64,000 nt of DNA from Ideonella benzenivorans (lineage in GTDB: Bacteria; Pseudomonadota; Gammaproteobacteria; Burkholderiales; Burkholderiaceae_C): contig NZ_JAGWCB010000008.1 in assembly GCF_020387415.1 (NCBI RefSeq), positions 201,690-265,689 on the forward strand. Direction: 5' to 3'. Below are positions 1-9,636 of this stretch, piece by piece. Below the pieces are notes generated by a model, which saw only the letters and a list, made by a program, of their open reading frames with translations, did not search any database and was not told where the DNA came from. Every line of letters starts with the position of its first letter. Position 1 is the stretch's first letter. A program made the position numbers and the translations under genes.

Positions 1-1
1 C

Positions 2-808
2 GCGGCCATCCCGTTTGCGATCTGGTTCTTCCTGGCCATCGAAGGCGTGGCCATGGCCGCCGAGGAGGCCAAGGACCCGCACCGCACCATTCCCCGCGCC
101 TACATCGGCGGCATCCTGACCCTGCTGGTGCTGGCCCTGGGCGTGATGTTCCTGGCCGGCGGTGCCGGCGACTGGACCAAGCTCTCCAACATCAACGACC
201 CGCTGCCCCAGGCCATGAAGATGATCGTGGGCGAGCACAGTGGCTGGCTGCACATGCTGGTCTGGATCGGCCTGTTCGGCCTGATCGCTTCCTTCCACGG
301 CATCATCCTGGGCTACTCGCGTCAGATCTTCGCGCTGGCCCGTTCGGGCTACCTGCCGGGCTTCCTGGCGGCGGTGCACCCGCGCTTTGGCACGCCCTGG
401 GTGGGCGTGCTGGCCGGCGGCGTCGTGGGCATCCTGGCCATCTTCAGCGACCAGTGGATCGTCATCGGCGGCCAGCCGCTGACGGCCAACATCGTCACCA
501 TGTCGGTGCTGGGGGCCATCGTCATGTACATCATGTCCATGGCCAGCCTGTTCGCGCTGCGCCGCAAGGAGCCGGGCCTGGCCCGTCCCTTCCCGGCCAT
601 CGGCTACCCGGTGCTGCCGGCCATCGCCCTGGTGCTGGCGGTGGGCTGCCTGATCACCATGGTCTGGTTCAACACGCTGCTGAGCGCCATCTTCCTGGGT
701 GCCATGGCCGTGGCCTGGGTGTACTTCCACTTCTTCACCGCCCAGCGGCGCGCCGCAGTGGCCGAGCTGACCGTGGTCAGCGTCGAGGTGGTGCAGACCC
801 AGGGCTGA
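2..808 (+). CDS. ethanolamine permease, APC superfamily (5' end cut by the window)
   Basis: Partial: the reading frame is already open at base 2, and 268 residues are visible before the stop at 806-808. The protein is an inner-membrane amino acid/amine permease. Several hydrophobic helices are visible, and the segment EEAKDPHRTIPRAY near the cut end is typical of APC carriers, where it follows the conserved FxGxE helix (here FLAIEGVAMAAEE). Directly downstream lie eutB and eutC, 16 bases away, so the natural substrate is ethanolamine. This arrangement of permease plus ammonia-lyase without shell-protein genes is the short eut operon type. The ATG at 47 is internal, not the real start. Confidence 0.85.
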   Translation, partial: AAIPFAIWFFLAIEGVAMAAEEAKDPHRTIPRAYIGGILTLLVLALGVMFLAGGAGDWTKLSNINDPLPQAMKMIVGEHSGWLHMLVWIGLFGLIASFHGIILGYSRQIFALARSGYLPGFLAAVHPRFGTPWVGVLAGGVVGILAIFSDQWIVIGGQPLTANIVTMSVLGAIVMYIMSMASLFALRRKEPGLARPFPAIGYPVLPAIALVLAVGCLITMVWFNTLLSAIFLGAMAVAWVYFHFFTAQRRAAVAELTVVSVEVVQTQG

Positions 809-824
809 GTGGATACTGGCTGGC

Positions 825-2216
825 ATGGCATACACCCACACCCTGGGCGGGCAGGTCTGGTCCTTTGCGGATCTGAAAACCCTGCTCGCCAAGGCCAGCC
901 CACTGCGCTCGGGCGATGTGCTGGCCGGCCTGGCGGCCAGCAGCGCGGCCGAGCGCATGGCGGCCCGCATGGCGCTGGCGGATCTGCCGCTGCGCACCTT
1001 TCTGAACGAGGCGCTGATCCCCTACGAGGCCGATGAGGTCACGCGCCTGATCCTGGACCGCCACGACGAGGCCGCCTTCGCCGAGATCGCCCACCTCACC
1101 GTGGGCGACTTCCGCGACTGGCTGCTGATCCAGGCGGTGGCGCCGGACGGCGAAGCGGCGCTGACCCGGGTGCGGGCCGGCATCACGCCCGAGATGGCGG
1201 CGGCCGTCAGCAAGCTGATGCGCAACCAGGACCTGATCCTGGTCGCTCAACGCTGCCGGGTCATCACCCGCTTTCGCAACACCCTGGGCCTGCCGGGCCG
1301 CATGGCCATGCGCCTGCAGCCCAACCACCCGACCGACGACGCCCGCGGCATCGCCATCTCCACGCTGGATGGGCTGCTCTACGGCGTGGGCGATGCGGTC
1401 ATCGGCATCAACCCGGCCGGCGACGGCCTGGGCCCCTTGACCGGGCTGATGCAGCTGATGGACGAGGTGATCCAGCGCTTCGAGATCCCGACCCAGTCCT
1501 GTGTGCTGACCCACGTCACCAACCAGATCCAGGCCATGGAGCAGGGCGCGCCCGTGGACCTGGTGTTCCAGTCCATCGCCGGCACCGAAGCGGCCAACCG
1601 CAGCTTTGGCATCGACCTGGCGGTGCTGCGCGAGGCGCGCGAGGCGGCGCTGAGTCTGAAGCGCGGCACGCTGGGCGACAACGTCATGTACTTCGAGACG
1701 GGGCAGGGCTCAGCCCTGTCCGCCAATGCCCACCATGGCGTGGACCAGCAGACCTGCGAGGCCCGCGCCTACGGCGTGGCCCGCGCCTTCGAGCCGATGA
1801 TCTGCAACACCGTGGTCGGCTTCATCGGGCCGGAGTACCTCTACGACGGCAAGCAGATCATCCGCGCCGGGCTGGAGGACCATTTCTGCGGCAAGCTGCT
1901 GGGCCTGCCGATTGGCTGCGACGTTTGCTACACCAACCACGCCGAGGCCGACTCGGACGACATGGACACGCTGATGACCCTGCTGGGCGCGGCGGGCGTG
2001 ACCTTCCTGATCGGTGTGCCGGGGGCGGACGACGTGATGCTCAACTACCAGAGCACCTCCTTCCACGACGCGCTGATGCTGCGCCAGGTGCTGGGTCTGA
2101 AGCGGGCCCCGGAATTCGAGGCCTGGCTGCAGCGCATGGGGCTGACCGACGAAGCAGGTCAGTTGCTGCCGGTGACGCCGGCGCACCCGCTGCTGCAGCA
2201 CTTCGGAGGGTATTGA
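825..2216 (+). CDS. eutB: ethanolamine ammonia-lyase large subunit EutB
   Basis: 463 residues, close to the usual 450-460. With EutC it forms the adenosylcobalamin-dependent lyase that converts ethanolamine to acetaldehyde and ammonia in the cytoplasm. Recognisable family stretches include RFRNTLGLPGRMAMRLQP, GDAVIGINPAGD, and the C-terminal CDVCYTNHAEADSDDMD. The gene sits between an ethanolamine permease and eutC; the EutB stop and the EutC start are separated by one base, so translation is probably coupled. No genes for microcompartment shell proteins, reactivase EutA or aldehyde dehydrogenase are seen in the window, though more of the operon could lie upstream of base 1. Confidence 0.95.
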   Translation: MAYTHTLGGQVWSFADLKTLLAKASPLRSGDVLAGLAASSAAERMAARMALADLPLRTFLNEALIPYEADEVTRLILDRHDEAAFAEIAHLTVGDFRDWLLIQAVAPDGEAALTRVRAGITPEMAAAVSKLMRNQDLILVAQRCRVITRFRNTLGLPGRMAMRLQPNHPTDDARGIAISTLDGLLYGVGDAVIGINPAGDGLGPLTGLMQLMDEVIQRFEIPTQSCVLTHVTNQIQAMEQGAPVDLVFQSIAGTEAANRSFGIDLAVLREAREAALSLKRGTLGDNVMYFETGQGSALSANAHHGVDQQTCEARAYGVARAFEPMICNTVVGFIGPEYLYDGKQIIRAGLEDHFCGKLLGLPIGCDVCYTNHAEADSDDMDTLMTLLGAAGVTFLIGVPGADDVMLNYQSTSFHDALMLRQVLGLKRAPEFEAWLQRMGLTDEAGQLLPVTPAHPLLQHFGGY

Positions 2217-2217
2217 G

Positions 2218-2985
2218 ATGGCCAGCGATCTCGTCCGCCCCGACCCCTGGGCCGGTTTGCGGGCCCAGACCCCCGCGCGGGTGGGGCTGGGCCGCGTGGG
2301 CGGCAGCCTGCCCACACGCGAGCTGCTGGCTTTTGGCGCCGCCCACGCCCAGGCGCGCGATGCCGTGCACCTGCCCCTGGACGTGCCGGCGTTGACGGCG
2401 CGCCTGGCTGCCTTGGGCGACCCCGAGGTGCTGGCGGTGCAGAGCGCGGCACCCGACCGGGCTACCTATTTGCTGCGGCCGGACCTGGGGCGCCGGCTGT
2501 CGGCGGCCAGCGCCCAGATGCTGGACGGCCGAGCGGCCGTGCCCTGCGACCTGCTGCTGGTGATCGGGGACGGCCTCTCGGCCGCCGCCATCGAGCGCCA
2601 GGCGGTGCCGCTGGTCGAGGAACTGCTGGCCCTGCAGCCCGAGGGCTGGACGCTGGGCCCGCTGGTGGTGGCCACCCAGGCCCGCGTGGCCTTGGGCGAT
2701 GACATCGGCGCGCGCCTGGGCGCGGCCCAGGTGGCGATGTTGATCGGCGAGCGGCCGGGGCTCAGCTCGCCCGACAGCCTGGGCATCTACCTGACCCACG
2801 CCCCCCGGGTGGGCCGCAGCGACGCGGAGCGCAATTGCCTGTCCAACGTCCGGCCCGAAGGCCTGCCCCCGGCCGAGGCGGCCCGCAAGCTGTGGTGGCT
2901 GGCCCAGGCGGCGCGGCGGCTGCAGCTGACGGGGGTGGGCTTGAAGGACCGCAGCGACGAACGGGCGCTGGCCGGCGAAGGCTGA
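2218..2985 (+). CDS. eutC: ethanolamine ammonia-lyase small subunit EutC
   Basis: 255 residues, somewhat shorter than the E. coli protein (295) because the N-terminal region is short. It is the partner of EutB and contributes to the cobalamin-binding interface. Family stretches seen are TPARVGLGRVG near residue 20, DLLLVIGDGLSA near residue 117 and the C-terminal NCLSNVRPEGL. The ATG at 2218 lies one base after the eutB stop, with the GGAGGG ribosome site inside the end of eutB at about 2205. The following gene is convergent, only six bases away, so this is the end of the operon. Confidence 0.95.
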   Translation: MASDLVRPDPWAGLRAQTPARVGLGRVGGSLPTRELLAFGAAHAQARDAVHLPLDVPALTARLAALGDPEVLAVQSAAPDRATYLLRPDLGRRLSAASAQMLDGRAAVPCDLLLVIGDGLSAAAIERQAVPLVEELLALQPEGWTLGPLVVATQARVALGDDIGARLGAAQVAMLIGERPGLSSPDSLGIYLTHAPRVGRSDAERNCLSNVRPEGLPPAEAARKLWWLAQAARRLQLTGVGLKDRSDERALAGEG

Positions 2986-2991
2986 GCGGCT

Positions 2992-3579
2992 TCAGACCGG
3001 TGTCAGCCGCACCACCGGCCGTTCCGGCTTGCGCCGGGCCACTTCGGTGAAACCGGCTTCGGTGTAGAGCGAGGCCGGGCCGAACCACAGGGTGTCATCC
3101 TCCAGCGGGCCGGGCTTGTCGACCGGGTAGGCCTCCAGCGTGACACCGCGTTGGCGGGCTTCCTGCACGGCTGCGGCCAGCAGGGCCCGGGCCACGCCAC
3201 GGCCCCGGTGCGTGGGGCGCACCACGAAGCAGATCAGCGACCAGACGGGCAGATCGTCGACCGGTTTCATGACCGGCGAGCGTGCCAGCTTGGCGAAATC
3301 CTCGCGCGGGCCGAAGGACAGCCACCCGACCGGTAGCGAGCCTTCGTAGGCCAGCAGGCCGGTGAAGTGACTGGTGTCGACCAGGGCCTGGAAGGCGTCG
3401 TGGTTCAGGTCGGCCCGGCGCTGTCCGGCCGGGACGACCGGCTCACCGCTGCGCCGGTAGTACATGCACCAGCAGGTGCGTGCCTGGGCGCAGCCCCGGG
3501 CCAGGAACAGGTCTTCCAGGTCCGGCCAGCGGGCCGGAGTCAGGGGCGCGGTGCGCAGCGGGGGCAAAGGGGTTGGCAT
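2992..3579 (-). CDS. GNAT family N-acetyltransferase
   Basis: 195 residues from the ATG at 3579; longer frames upstream start in sequence that does not look coding. The GNAT core is visible: a strand ending in VWSLICFVVRPTHRGRGVARALLAAA (residues about 118-143), which carries the acetyl-CoA-binding R/Q-x-x-G-x-G/A motif as HRGRGVA. The C-terminal part, with YPVDKPGPLEDD and ASLYTEAGF, resembles a subgroup of GNAT proteins of unknown substrate that begin with a WPDLEDLF segment. The acceptor cannot be read from sequence. It converges on eutC and is followed upstream by an unrelated small gene. Confidence 0.8.
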   Translation of the reverse strand: MPTPLPPLRTAPLTPARWPDLEDLFLARGCAQARTCWCMYYRRSGEPVVPAGQRRADLNHDAFQALVDTSHFTGLLAYEGSLPVGWLSFGPREDFAKLARSPVMKPVDDLPVWSLICFVVRPTHRGRGVARALLAAAVQEARQRGVTLEAYPVDKPGPLEDDTLWFGPASLYTEAGFTEVARRKPERPVVRLTPV

Positions 3580-3608
3580 TAGCCGCCATGCTGCCACGCC
3601 CGCGGCGC

Positions 3609-3953
3609 TCAGGCCAGTGGAGGCTTGCCGGCACCCAGCTGGATGGCCTTGAGCAGGGCGCTGGCCGCCATCTCGGCGTTGAGCGAACGCTCCAACGGGG
3701 CGCGGCACAGGCCCGCCTGCTCGTAGTGCAGGTTCTCGTAGACCATTGAGGCCGCCGGGAAGGCCTGCAACAGCTTGTCGAGCGCGTCGTCCATGGCCAC
3801 ATCGGCCAGCTGGCGCTGCAGCTGTTGCACCACCAGCCGGTACTGGGCCGGGCTGACCTGCAGCGGTTGCGCCTCCAGCCGCTGCAGCAATGCAGCGCTC
3901 TCAGCCACCGCCTTCAGGCGTTGAGGAAGAACAAGCACATGCGAGGTGTCCAT
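3609..3953 (-). CDS. small protein of unknown function
   Basis: 114 residues from the ATG at 3953, which has a GGGGT stretch just upstream. Longer forms starting with ATG 3983 or TTG 3995 (which would overlap the stop of the upstream gene) are possible. No family was recognised. The protein looks all-helical and soluble, with a leucine/glutamine-rich segment (LQRLEAQPLQVSPAQYRLVVQQLQRQLADV) followed by a hydrophobic second half; no signal peptide or membrane segment. It lies downstream of the FUSC-type membrane protein on the same strand, almost touching it, so the two are probably co-transcribed. Confidence 0.6.
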   Translation of the reverse strand: MDTSHVLVLPQRLKAVAESAALLQRLEAQPLQVSPAQYRLVVQQLQRQLADVAMDDALDKLLQAFPAASMVYENLHYEQAGLCRAPLERSLNAEMAASALLKAIQLGAGKPPLA

Positions 3954-3991
3954 GCCACCCCAGCTGGGGGCACCGCGCGGCATTTCAAGGC

Positions 3992-6118
3992 TCAAGGTGT
4001 GCGGTGGAGGGCATGCGCCGCCCGTGTCAGCTCATGGTCGGCATGGGCGACGCGGCAGGCGGCCAGGCTGGCCAGGGTCAGGCGGCGCAGCAGCCACTCG
4101 TCGAGGGTGCCGGCCACCTCGGGTTCGATCGGCGCGGGCCAGGCTGCGGGCAGGTCTTCATCGTGCCGGCTGCTCAAGCACTGGGCGATTTCGGCGGCTC
4201 GGGCCTGCAGGGCCGGCTCCAGCCGGGCCCGGTCCAGCTCGGTTTGACGATGGCTGAGCAGGCGCCGCACACCGGAGAGCTGGGCCAGCAGCACATGGCT
4301 TTGGACCAGCAGGCCAGCCAGGGTGCGCAGCGGCAGTTGCGCCGAAGCGGGTTCCACCGCGGTGCGGCGCGCGGCCAGGGCCAGTGCGCCGATGGCGTCA
4401 TAGGCCTGCCGGCGCGCCAGCCGCAGCGGCAGGTCCGATTGCGTTGGGTCGGGCCAGCGCAGCACCTGTGCGGTGAGTGCCGCCAGGGCCCGGCGCGCCC
4501 GGGCGGTCAGCATGGGCAGGCTGCGGTATTCCCACCAGGGCCACAGGTAGCTGGCCCCCCAGGCCAGCGCTGCGCCCAGCACGGTGTCCCCCAGCCGTTC
4601 GCTGACACCAAAGCCGCTGTCGGGCGCCATCAGGTGGGCCTGCAGCAAGGCCATCACCGTGGCCGCTGCGGCCGTGACCAGGTAGCGTCGATTGACGAAG
4701 GCGTGGGCCGTTCCCGCGGCCAGCAGGAAGATCACGTCGCTCAGCACGGTGATGTGGGTGATGGCCAGGGCCAGCACCAGCAGGCAGCCCAACACGGTCC
4801 CCAGGATGCGGGCATCCCGGCGCGACAGGGTTTGCTCCAGGTTGCCGCGCAGCACCACCGCCACGCTCAGCACCAGCCAGTTCGGGTGCGAGGCCCAGGG
4901 CAGCCACAGCGCCAGGCTGTAGGCTGCCGTCAGGGCCAGCGCACTGCGCAAGGCATGGCGCAGCACCGGTGAACGCCAGTGCAGCTGAGAGGCCAGCGAG
5001 GCCCACGGCCAGCCCTCCGGGGTGACGAAGCGCAGCAGCTCGTGGCGCGGCGGCAGCGGCTGGCCGGAGCCCTGCACCAATGCGTTGTGCAAGTTGTCCA
5101 GGTCCTGCAGCAGGTGTTCGCCCCGGTCCAGCAGGATCTGGCCCAGGCGGTTCAAGGCCTGGCCGTCCTCCCCGGCCAGGCTGCCACGCAATCGGTTGTG
5201 CAGGGCTTGCTGCGGCAGGGGCGGTGGCGGTGCGGCGCCTTCCAGGGCCTGTGCCTGGTGGTCCAGGGCATCGCCCAGGGCCCCCAGCCACTGGCCCAGG
5301 GCCTGACGGGTGTGCTGTGCGGCGGGGTCGTGCCCCAGGGCCCCCAGGTCCAGCTCACTGACCATCAGCGCATCGCGCAGTTCGATGGCCTGCAGCAGCG
5401 CGTCGGTCAGGCGCAGTGCGGCGGGGACATCCTGGGCTTCGAACAGCAGGTCCCGTGCCGCCTGGATGTGTTCATCCAACGTGGCCTGGTGGGTGATCCA
5501 GTGGGCCAGCGCGCTCTGGGCGTCAGCCGTGTCGGTGGCGGGCAGGGCCAGCAGATGGCCACGCGCCCGCAGCAGCGCTCCCAGAGAGTGAAAGGCCGAG
5601 GCCACGGCCAGTTCGCGCAGGCGCGGCTGCAGCCGGCGGGACACCTGCCAGGCCCAGAACCAGTACAGGGCGGCGCCGGTCACCGTCCACAGCGTGTGGC
5701 GGGCGATTTCACTGCCGTCGGCGGTGGGCGCATGGGCCAGCGTGAACACCAGCGCCAGAATGGGCACGAAACTCAGCGGCCCGGCGCGGGGCCCCCAGGC
5801 CATGGCCATGGCCGAGGCCGCGCCAACCAGGGCGACCAAACCCGCCAGGGCGACCGGATGGGTGCTGCAGCTGAGCGCGAGCACGCTGGAGAGCGTGCCG
5901 ATCACCGCGCCCGTGGCCACCCGCAACCGGGTGCGCGCCGGCGCCAGCGGCGTGTCGGGCAGGCTGGTGAAGATGGCACCCGACACGGCGGCCAGGGCGG
6001 CGGTGTTCGCCCCCAGGGCCCAGCCCAGCAGGTGCACGAGACCGAGCCCGACAAGCACGGTCAGACCGTTGAGGCCGTGAGCGGGGAGGGCCAGGCTCCA
6101 GCGACGCAGAAACGACAT
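3992..6118 (-). CDS. FUSC/YccS-type inner-membrane protein (putative aromatic acid exporter)
   Basis: 708 residues from the ATG at 6118 (MSFLRRWSLAL). The layout is that of the FUSC family: an N-terminal cluster of six hydrophobic helices (about residues 15-165), a long soluble helical region with many L/A/Q residues (about 170-370), a second cluster of helices (about 380-500, containing LSRRDARILGTVLGCLLVL, a family signature), and a C-terminal helical domain. Relatives are linked to export of aromatic carboxylic acids such as fusaric acid, but the substrate here is unknown. No membrane-fusion partner gene is adjacent. It is probably co-transcribed with the small gene that follows. Confidence 0.8.
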   Translation of the reverse strand: MSFLRRWSLALPAHGLNGLTVLVGLGLVHLLGWALGANTAALAAVSGAIFTSLPDTPLAPARTRLRVATGAVIGTLSSVLALSCSTHPVALAGLVALVGAASAMAMAWGPRAGPLSFVPILALVFTLAHAPTADGSEIARHTLWTVTGAALYWFWAWQVSRRLQPRLRELAVASAFHSLGALLRARGHLLALPATDTADAQSALAHWITHQATLDEHIQAARDLLFEAQDVPAALRLTDALLQAIELRDALMVSELDLGALGHDPAAQHTRQALGQWLGALGDALDHQAQALEGAAPPPPLPQQALHNRLRGSLAGEDGQALNRLGQILLDRGEHLLQDLDNLHNALVQGSGQPLPPRHELLRFVTPEGWPWASLASQLHWRSPVLRHALRSALALTAAYSLALWLPWASHPNWLVLSVAVVLRGNLEQTLSRRDARILGTVLGCLLVLALAITHITVLSDVIFLLAAGTAHAFVNRRYLVTAAAATVMALLQAHLMAPDSGFGVSERLGDTVLGAALAWGASYLWPWWEYRSLPMLTARARRALAALTAQVLRWPDPTQSDLPLRLARRQAYDAIGALALAARRTAVEPASAQLPLRTLAGLLVQSHVLLAQLSGVRRLLSHRQTELDRARLEPALQARAAEIAQCLSSRHDEDLPAAWPAPIEPEVAGTLDEWLLRRLTLASLAACRVAHADHELTRAAHALHRTP

Positions 6119-6181
6119 GGCGCGCATTCTCACCGAGTGCGCGCCATGTCGGGAGCCGGCCACAGGCAGCCGGCAGGGGCG

Positions 6182-7864
6182 TCACATGCCCGCGTAGTTC
6201 GGGCCGCCGCCGCCTTCCGGGGTGACCCAGACGATGTTCTGCGTCGGGTCCTTGATGTCGCAGGTCTTGCAGTGCACGCAGTTCTGCGCGTTGATCACCA
6301 GCTGGTCCGCGCCGTCCTTGTTGACGAACTCGTACACCCCGGCCGGGCAGTAGCGGCTCTCGGGCCCCGCGTACTTGGCCAGGTTGATGCGCACCGGGAC
6401 CGTCGCGTCCTTGAGCGTCAGGTGCGCCGGCTGGTTCTCCTCATGGTTGGTGTTGCTGATGAACACCGAGGAGAGACGATCGAAGGTCAGCTTGCCATCG
6501 GGCTTGGGGTAGTCGATCTTCGGGCACTCGGCTGCCGGGCGCAGGTAAACGTTGTCCGGCTGGGTGGCGTGCAGGGTCCAGGGCGGGGTCTGAACGCCCA
6601 GCTTGGGCAGCAGCCACTGCTCGATGCCCGTCATCATCTGACCGACGAGCTTCCCCTTCTTGAACCAGAGCTTGAAGTTGCGGGTCTGGTGCAGTTCCTC
6701 GGCCAGCCAGCTGGCCTCGAAGGCGCTCGGGTAGGCCGAGAGCTCATCCTGGGCGCGGCCCGCCTGCACGGCGTCAAACGCGGCTTCGGCGGCCAGCATG
6801 CCGCTCTTGATCGCAGCATGGCTGCCCTTGATGCGTGCCGCATTCAGGTAGCCGGCGTCGCAACCCACCAGGGCGCCGCCCGGGAACACCGTCTTGGGCA
6901 GGGCCTGCGGCGTGCCATTGTTGATGGCGCGCGCGCCGTAGCCGAGGCGCTTGCCGCCTTCCAGGTGGGCGCGGATGGCGGGATGGGTCTTCCAGCGCTG
7001 CATTTCCTCGAAGGGGCTCAGGTACGGGTTCTGGTAATCCAGGCCGATCACGAAGCCCAGGGTCACCTTGTTGCCTTCGAGGTGGTAGAGGAAGCCGCCG
7101 CCAAACGTGGAATCGGTCATCGGCCAGCCGGCGGTGTGCACCACCAGGCCGGGCTTGGCCTTCTCGGCCGGGATCTCCCACAGTTCCTTGATGCCGATCG
7201 CATAGCTTTGCGGATCCTTGCCGGCGTCGAGCTTGTACTTGGCAATCAGCTGCTTGCCCAGATGGCCGCGGGCACCTTCGGCGAAGATGGTGTACTTGCC
7301 CAGCAGTTCCATGCCGAGCTGGAAGTTCTCGGTGGGCTCGCCGTCCTTGCCGATCCCAACGTTGCCGGTGGCAATGCCCTTGACGCGGCCTTGCTCGTCA
7401 TAGAGCACCTCGGCGGCGGCAAAGCCCGGGAAGATCTCCACGCCCAGCGCCTCGGCCTGTTCGCCCAGCCACTTGGTGACCGCACCCAGGCTGATCACAT
7501 AGTTGCCGTGGTTGTGGAAATTGCGCGGCACCAGCCAGTCGGGTGTGCGGGTGCTGTCGGTCTCGGACAGGAACAACACGTCGTCGCCGGTGACCGGCTG
7601 GTTCAGCGGCGCGCCCCGCTCCTTCCAGTCCGGGAAGAGCTCTTGGATGGCGCGGGGGTCCATCACCGCCCCCGACAGGATGTGCGCGCCGGGCTCGGAG
7701 CCCTTTTCCAGCACCACCACATTGACCTCGGAGCCCTTCTCGGCCGCCAACTGCTTCAGGCGGATCGCGGTCGACAGCCCGGCCGGGCCACCGCCGACGA
7801 TCACCACGTCGTATTCCATGGATTCGCGGGGGCCGTATTGGGCGAGAAGCTCGGCGGGGGTCAT
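6182..7864 (-). CDS. electron transfer flavoprotein-ubiquinone oxidoreductase
   Basis: 560 residues. Membrane-associated flavoprotein that passes electrons from reduced ETF, loaded by acyl-CoA dehydrogenases, to ubiquinone. The start at 7864 (MTPAELLAQYG) has AAGGA seven bases upstream. The FAD Rossmann motif VVIVGGGPAGLS lies near residue 20. The C-terminal [4Fe-4S] cluster cysteines are C506, C529, C532 and C535 in CPAGVYEF and CVHCKTC. Length and motifs match full-length bacterial ETF-QO. It stands alone, without etfAB nearby, and its upstream region holds an 8-bp palindrome. Confidence 0.95.
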   Translation of the reverse strand: MTPAELLAQYGPRESMEYDVVIVGGGPAGLSTAIRLKQLAAEKGSEVNVVVLEKGSEPGAHILSGAVMDPRAIQELFPDWKERGAPLNQPVTGDDVLFLSETDSTRTPDWLVPRNFHNHGNYVISLGAVTKWLGEQAEALGVEIFPGFAAAEVLYDEQGRVKGIATGNVGIGKDGEPTENFQLGMELLGKYTIFAEGARGHLGKQLIAKYKLDAGKDPQSYAIGIKELWEIPAEKAKPGLVVHTAGWPMTDSTFGGGFLYHLEGNKVTLGFVIGLDYQNPYLSPFEEMQRWKTHPAIRAHLEGGKRLGYGARAINNGTPQALPKTVFPGGALVGCDAGYLNAARIKGSHAAIKSGMLAAEAAFDAVQAGRAQDELSAYPSAFEASWLAEELHQTRNFKLWFKKGKLVGQMMTGIEQWLLPKLGVQTPPWTLHATQPDNVYLRPAAECPKIDYPKPDGKLTFDRLSSVFISNTNHEENQPAHLTLKDATVPVRINLAKYAGPESRYCPAGVYEFVNKDGADQLVINAQNCVHCKTCDIKDPTQNIVWVTPEGGGGPNYAGM

Positions 7865-8168
7865 GGTCTGTCCTTGGGTGGGATATGAATCGTTGTTGCA
7901 ACCCCGGTGTGTCTGGTGGCCACGACCAGTCCAGACAGGCGGGGAGGTTGTCAGCGCAGGGATTCTAGCGATCTGTACGTAAAAATAGCACGATCGTTCG
8001 TTTTTTGGAATGCTGAGATGTCCCGAGACCCCGTGACGGCGGCACCCGGGAACGTGCGTGCTATTGTTTCTGCAGCTGGCGGGGCGTGTGCTCTGCCATT
8101 TGGCGGCCTCGGGTGCATTGCCCTGGGGACGCCCTCCGACACTACAAGGGCTCCGTGCCCGCAACGCC
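7865..8168. other. 304-base divergent intergenic region
   Basis: The region separates the minus-strand ETF-QO gene from the plus-strand SDR gene. Bases about 7975-8010 are the only A/T-rich part and include the perfect palindrome ACGATCGT at 7990-7997, flanked by runs of A and T. This is the likely promoter and operator area for the ETF-QO gene. A sequence from 8058 to 8168 stays open in the SDR frame but does not look like protein of that family. No RNA gene or terminator was seen. Confidence 0.5.
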
Positions 8169-8951
8169 ATGAGCTACAACATCGATCTTTCGGGCCGCGT
8201 GGCCCTCGTCACCGGCGCCTCCAGCGGCCTGGGCGCCCAGTTTGGCAAGACCCTGGCCCGGGCCGGCGCCGCCGTGGTGCTGGCCGGCCGCCGTCTGGAC
8301 CGCCTGAAGGCCTTGCGGGCCGAGATCGAGGGCGACGGGGGCGACGCCCATGTGGTCGAGCTCGACGTGACCGACCCGGACAGCATCAAGTCGGCCGTGG
8401 CCCATGCCGAGACCGAGACTGGCACGATCGACATCCTGGTCAACAACTCCGGCGTGAGCACCACGCAGAAGCTCACCGAGGTCACGCCCGAGGACTACGA
8501 CTTCGTGATGAACACCAACGCGCGCGGCGCCTTCTTCGTGGCGCAGGAAGTGGGCAAGCGCATGATCGCCCGCTCGCGCGGCGCGGCGCCAGGCACCTTC
8601 ACCGGCGGGCGCATCGTCAACATCGCCTCGATGGCCGGCCTGCGGCCGCTCAGCCAGATCGGCGTCTATGCGATGAGCAAGGCGGCCGTGGTGCACATGA
8701 CCAAGGTGATGGCGCTGGAGTGGGGCCGTTACGGCATCAACGTCAACGCCATCTGCCCGGGCTACATCGACACCGAGATCAACCACCGCCACTGGAGCAC
8801 CGACGCGGGGCAGAAGCTGATCCAGATGCTGCCGCGCAAGCGCGTGGGCCAGGCGCAGGATCTGGATGCGGTGCTGATGATGCTGTGCGCCAACGAGAGC
8901 CATTTCATCAACGGCGCCGTGGTGCAGGCCGACGATGGATTCGGACTTTGA
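8169..8951 (+). CDS. short-chain dehydrogenase/reductase (SDR family)
   Basis: 260 residues, a classical SDR. The NAD(P)-binding motif TGASSGLG is at residues 15-22, the NNSG motif near residue 95, and the catalytic residues S154, Y167 and K171 (YAMSK) are all present. The start at 8169 (MSYNIDLSG) fits the family; an in-frame ATG at 8058 adds 37 residues without similarity. The substrate is not defined by the sequence; R residues after the second strand (AGRRLDRL) favour NADPH. The 3' end overlaps the next gene by 17 bases, so the two are translationally linked. Confidence 0.88.
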   Translation: MSYNIDLSGRVALVTGASSGLGAQFGKTLARAGAAVVLAGRRLDRLKALRAEIEGDGGDAHVVELDVTDPDSIKSAVAHAETETGTIDILVNNSGVSTTQKLTEVTPEDYDFVMNTNARGAFFVAQEVGKRMIARSRGAAPGTFTGGRIVNIASMAGLRPLSQIGVYAMSKAAVVHMTKVMALEWGRYGINVNAICPGYIDTEINHRHWSTDAGQKLIQMLPRKRVGQAQDLDAVLMMLCANESHFINGAVVQADDGFGL

Positions 8952-9624
8952 ACCGCTGAGCGCGCTGCAGGCGCGCGTGCTGGGCGTGCTGGTCGAAAAA
9001 CAGCACACGGTGCCCGACACCTACCCGCTGTCGCTCAACGCGCTGGTGGCCGGCTGCAACCAGAAGACGGCCCGCCTGCCGGTGATGGAGGCCACCGAGT
9101 CGGAGGTGCTGGCGGTGCTGGACGAGCTCAGGCGCCGCAGCCTGGTGGTGGAGGTCAGCGGCAACCGGGTGCCGCGCTTCGAGCACAACCTGGCCCGTGG
9201 GTTGAATGTGCCGGGGCAGGGCGTGGCCCTGCTGGCGGTGCTGATGCTGCGCGGCCCGCAGACCGCGGCCGAGCTGCGCCTGAACAGCGAGCGCCTGCAC
9301 CGGTTTGCCGACATCTCCTCGGTCGAGGCCTTCCTGGACGAACTGGCCGCCAAGACCCCTGCGCGGGTGCTGCGGCTGCCGCGCGCGCCCGGGGAGCGCG
9401 AAGCCCGCTGGGCCCATCTGCTGTGCGGTGAGCCGGTGGTGGTGGCAGGCAGTGCCGCAGCACCGGCACCCCCGGCCACCGAGAGCGAGCAGGTGGCCGA
9501 GTTGCGGGCCGAGCTGGCCCGGCAGGCCGCTGAGCTGGTCGAACTGCGCGTGCAGCTGAACCAGCTGCGCGCGCAATTGCAGTCTGTGCAGTCTGAACTG
9601 GGGCTGAGCGCCCCCACCCCTTGA
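8935..9624 (+). CDS. YceH-like protein (DUF480)
   Basis: 229 residues. The family signature is clear: [38 protein letters not shown] at the N-terminus and [10 protein letters not shown]-like and [18 protein letters not shown] segments further in. The family is predicted to fold as two winged-helix domains; its cellular role is not established. The last 40 residues (about 178-220) form a heptad-rich A/E/L/Q helix, likely a coiled coil. Its start codon lies inside the SDR gene (17-base overlap), and a thioesterase gene follows 12 bases later, so the three genes probably form one operon. Confidence 0.88.
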   Translation: MDSDFEPLSALQARVLGVLVEKQHTVPDTYPLSLNALVAGCNQKTARLPVMEATESEVLAVLDELRRRSLVVEVSGNRVPRFEHNLARGLNVPGQGVALLAVLMLRGPQTAAELRLNSERLHRFADISSVEAFLDELAAKTPARVLRLPRAPGEREARWAHLLCGEPVVVAGSAAAPAPPATESEQVAELRAELARQAAELVELRVQLNQLRAQLQSVQSELGLSAPTP

Positions 9625-9636
9625 GAAGAGTCTCCG

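Noticed and set aside
4979-7888. Long plus-strand open frame of about 969 codons
   Set aside because: Antisense to the FUSC and ETF-QO genes, whose motifs are intact; composition is that of a shadow frame.
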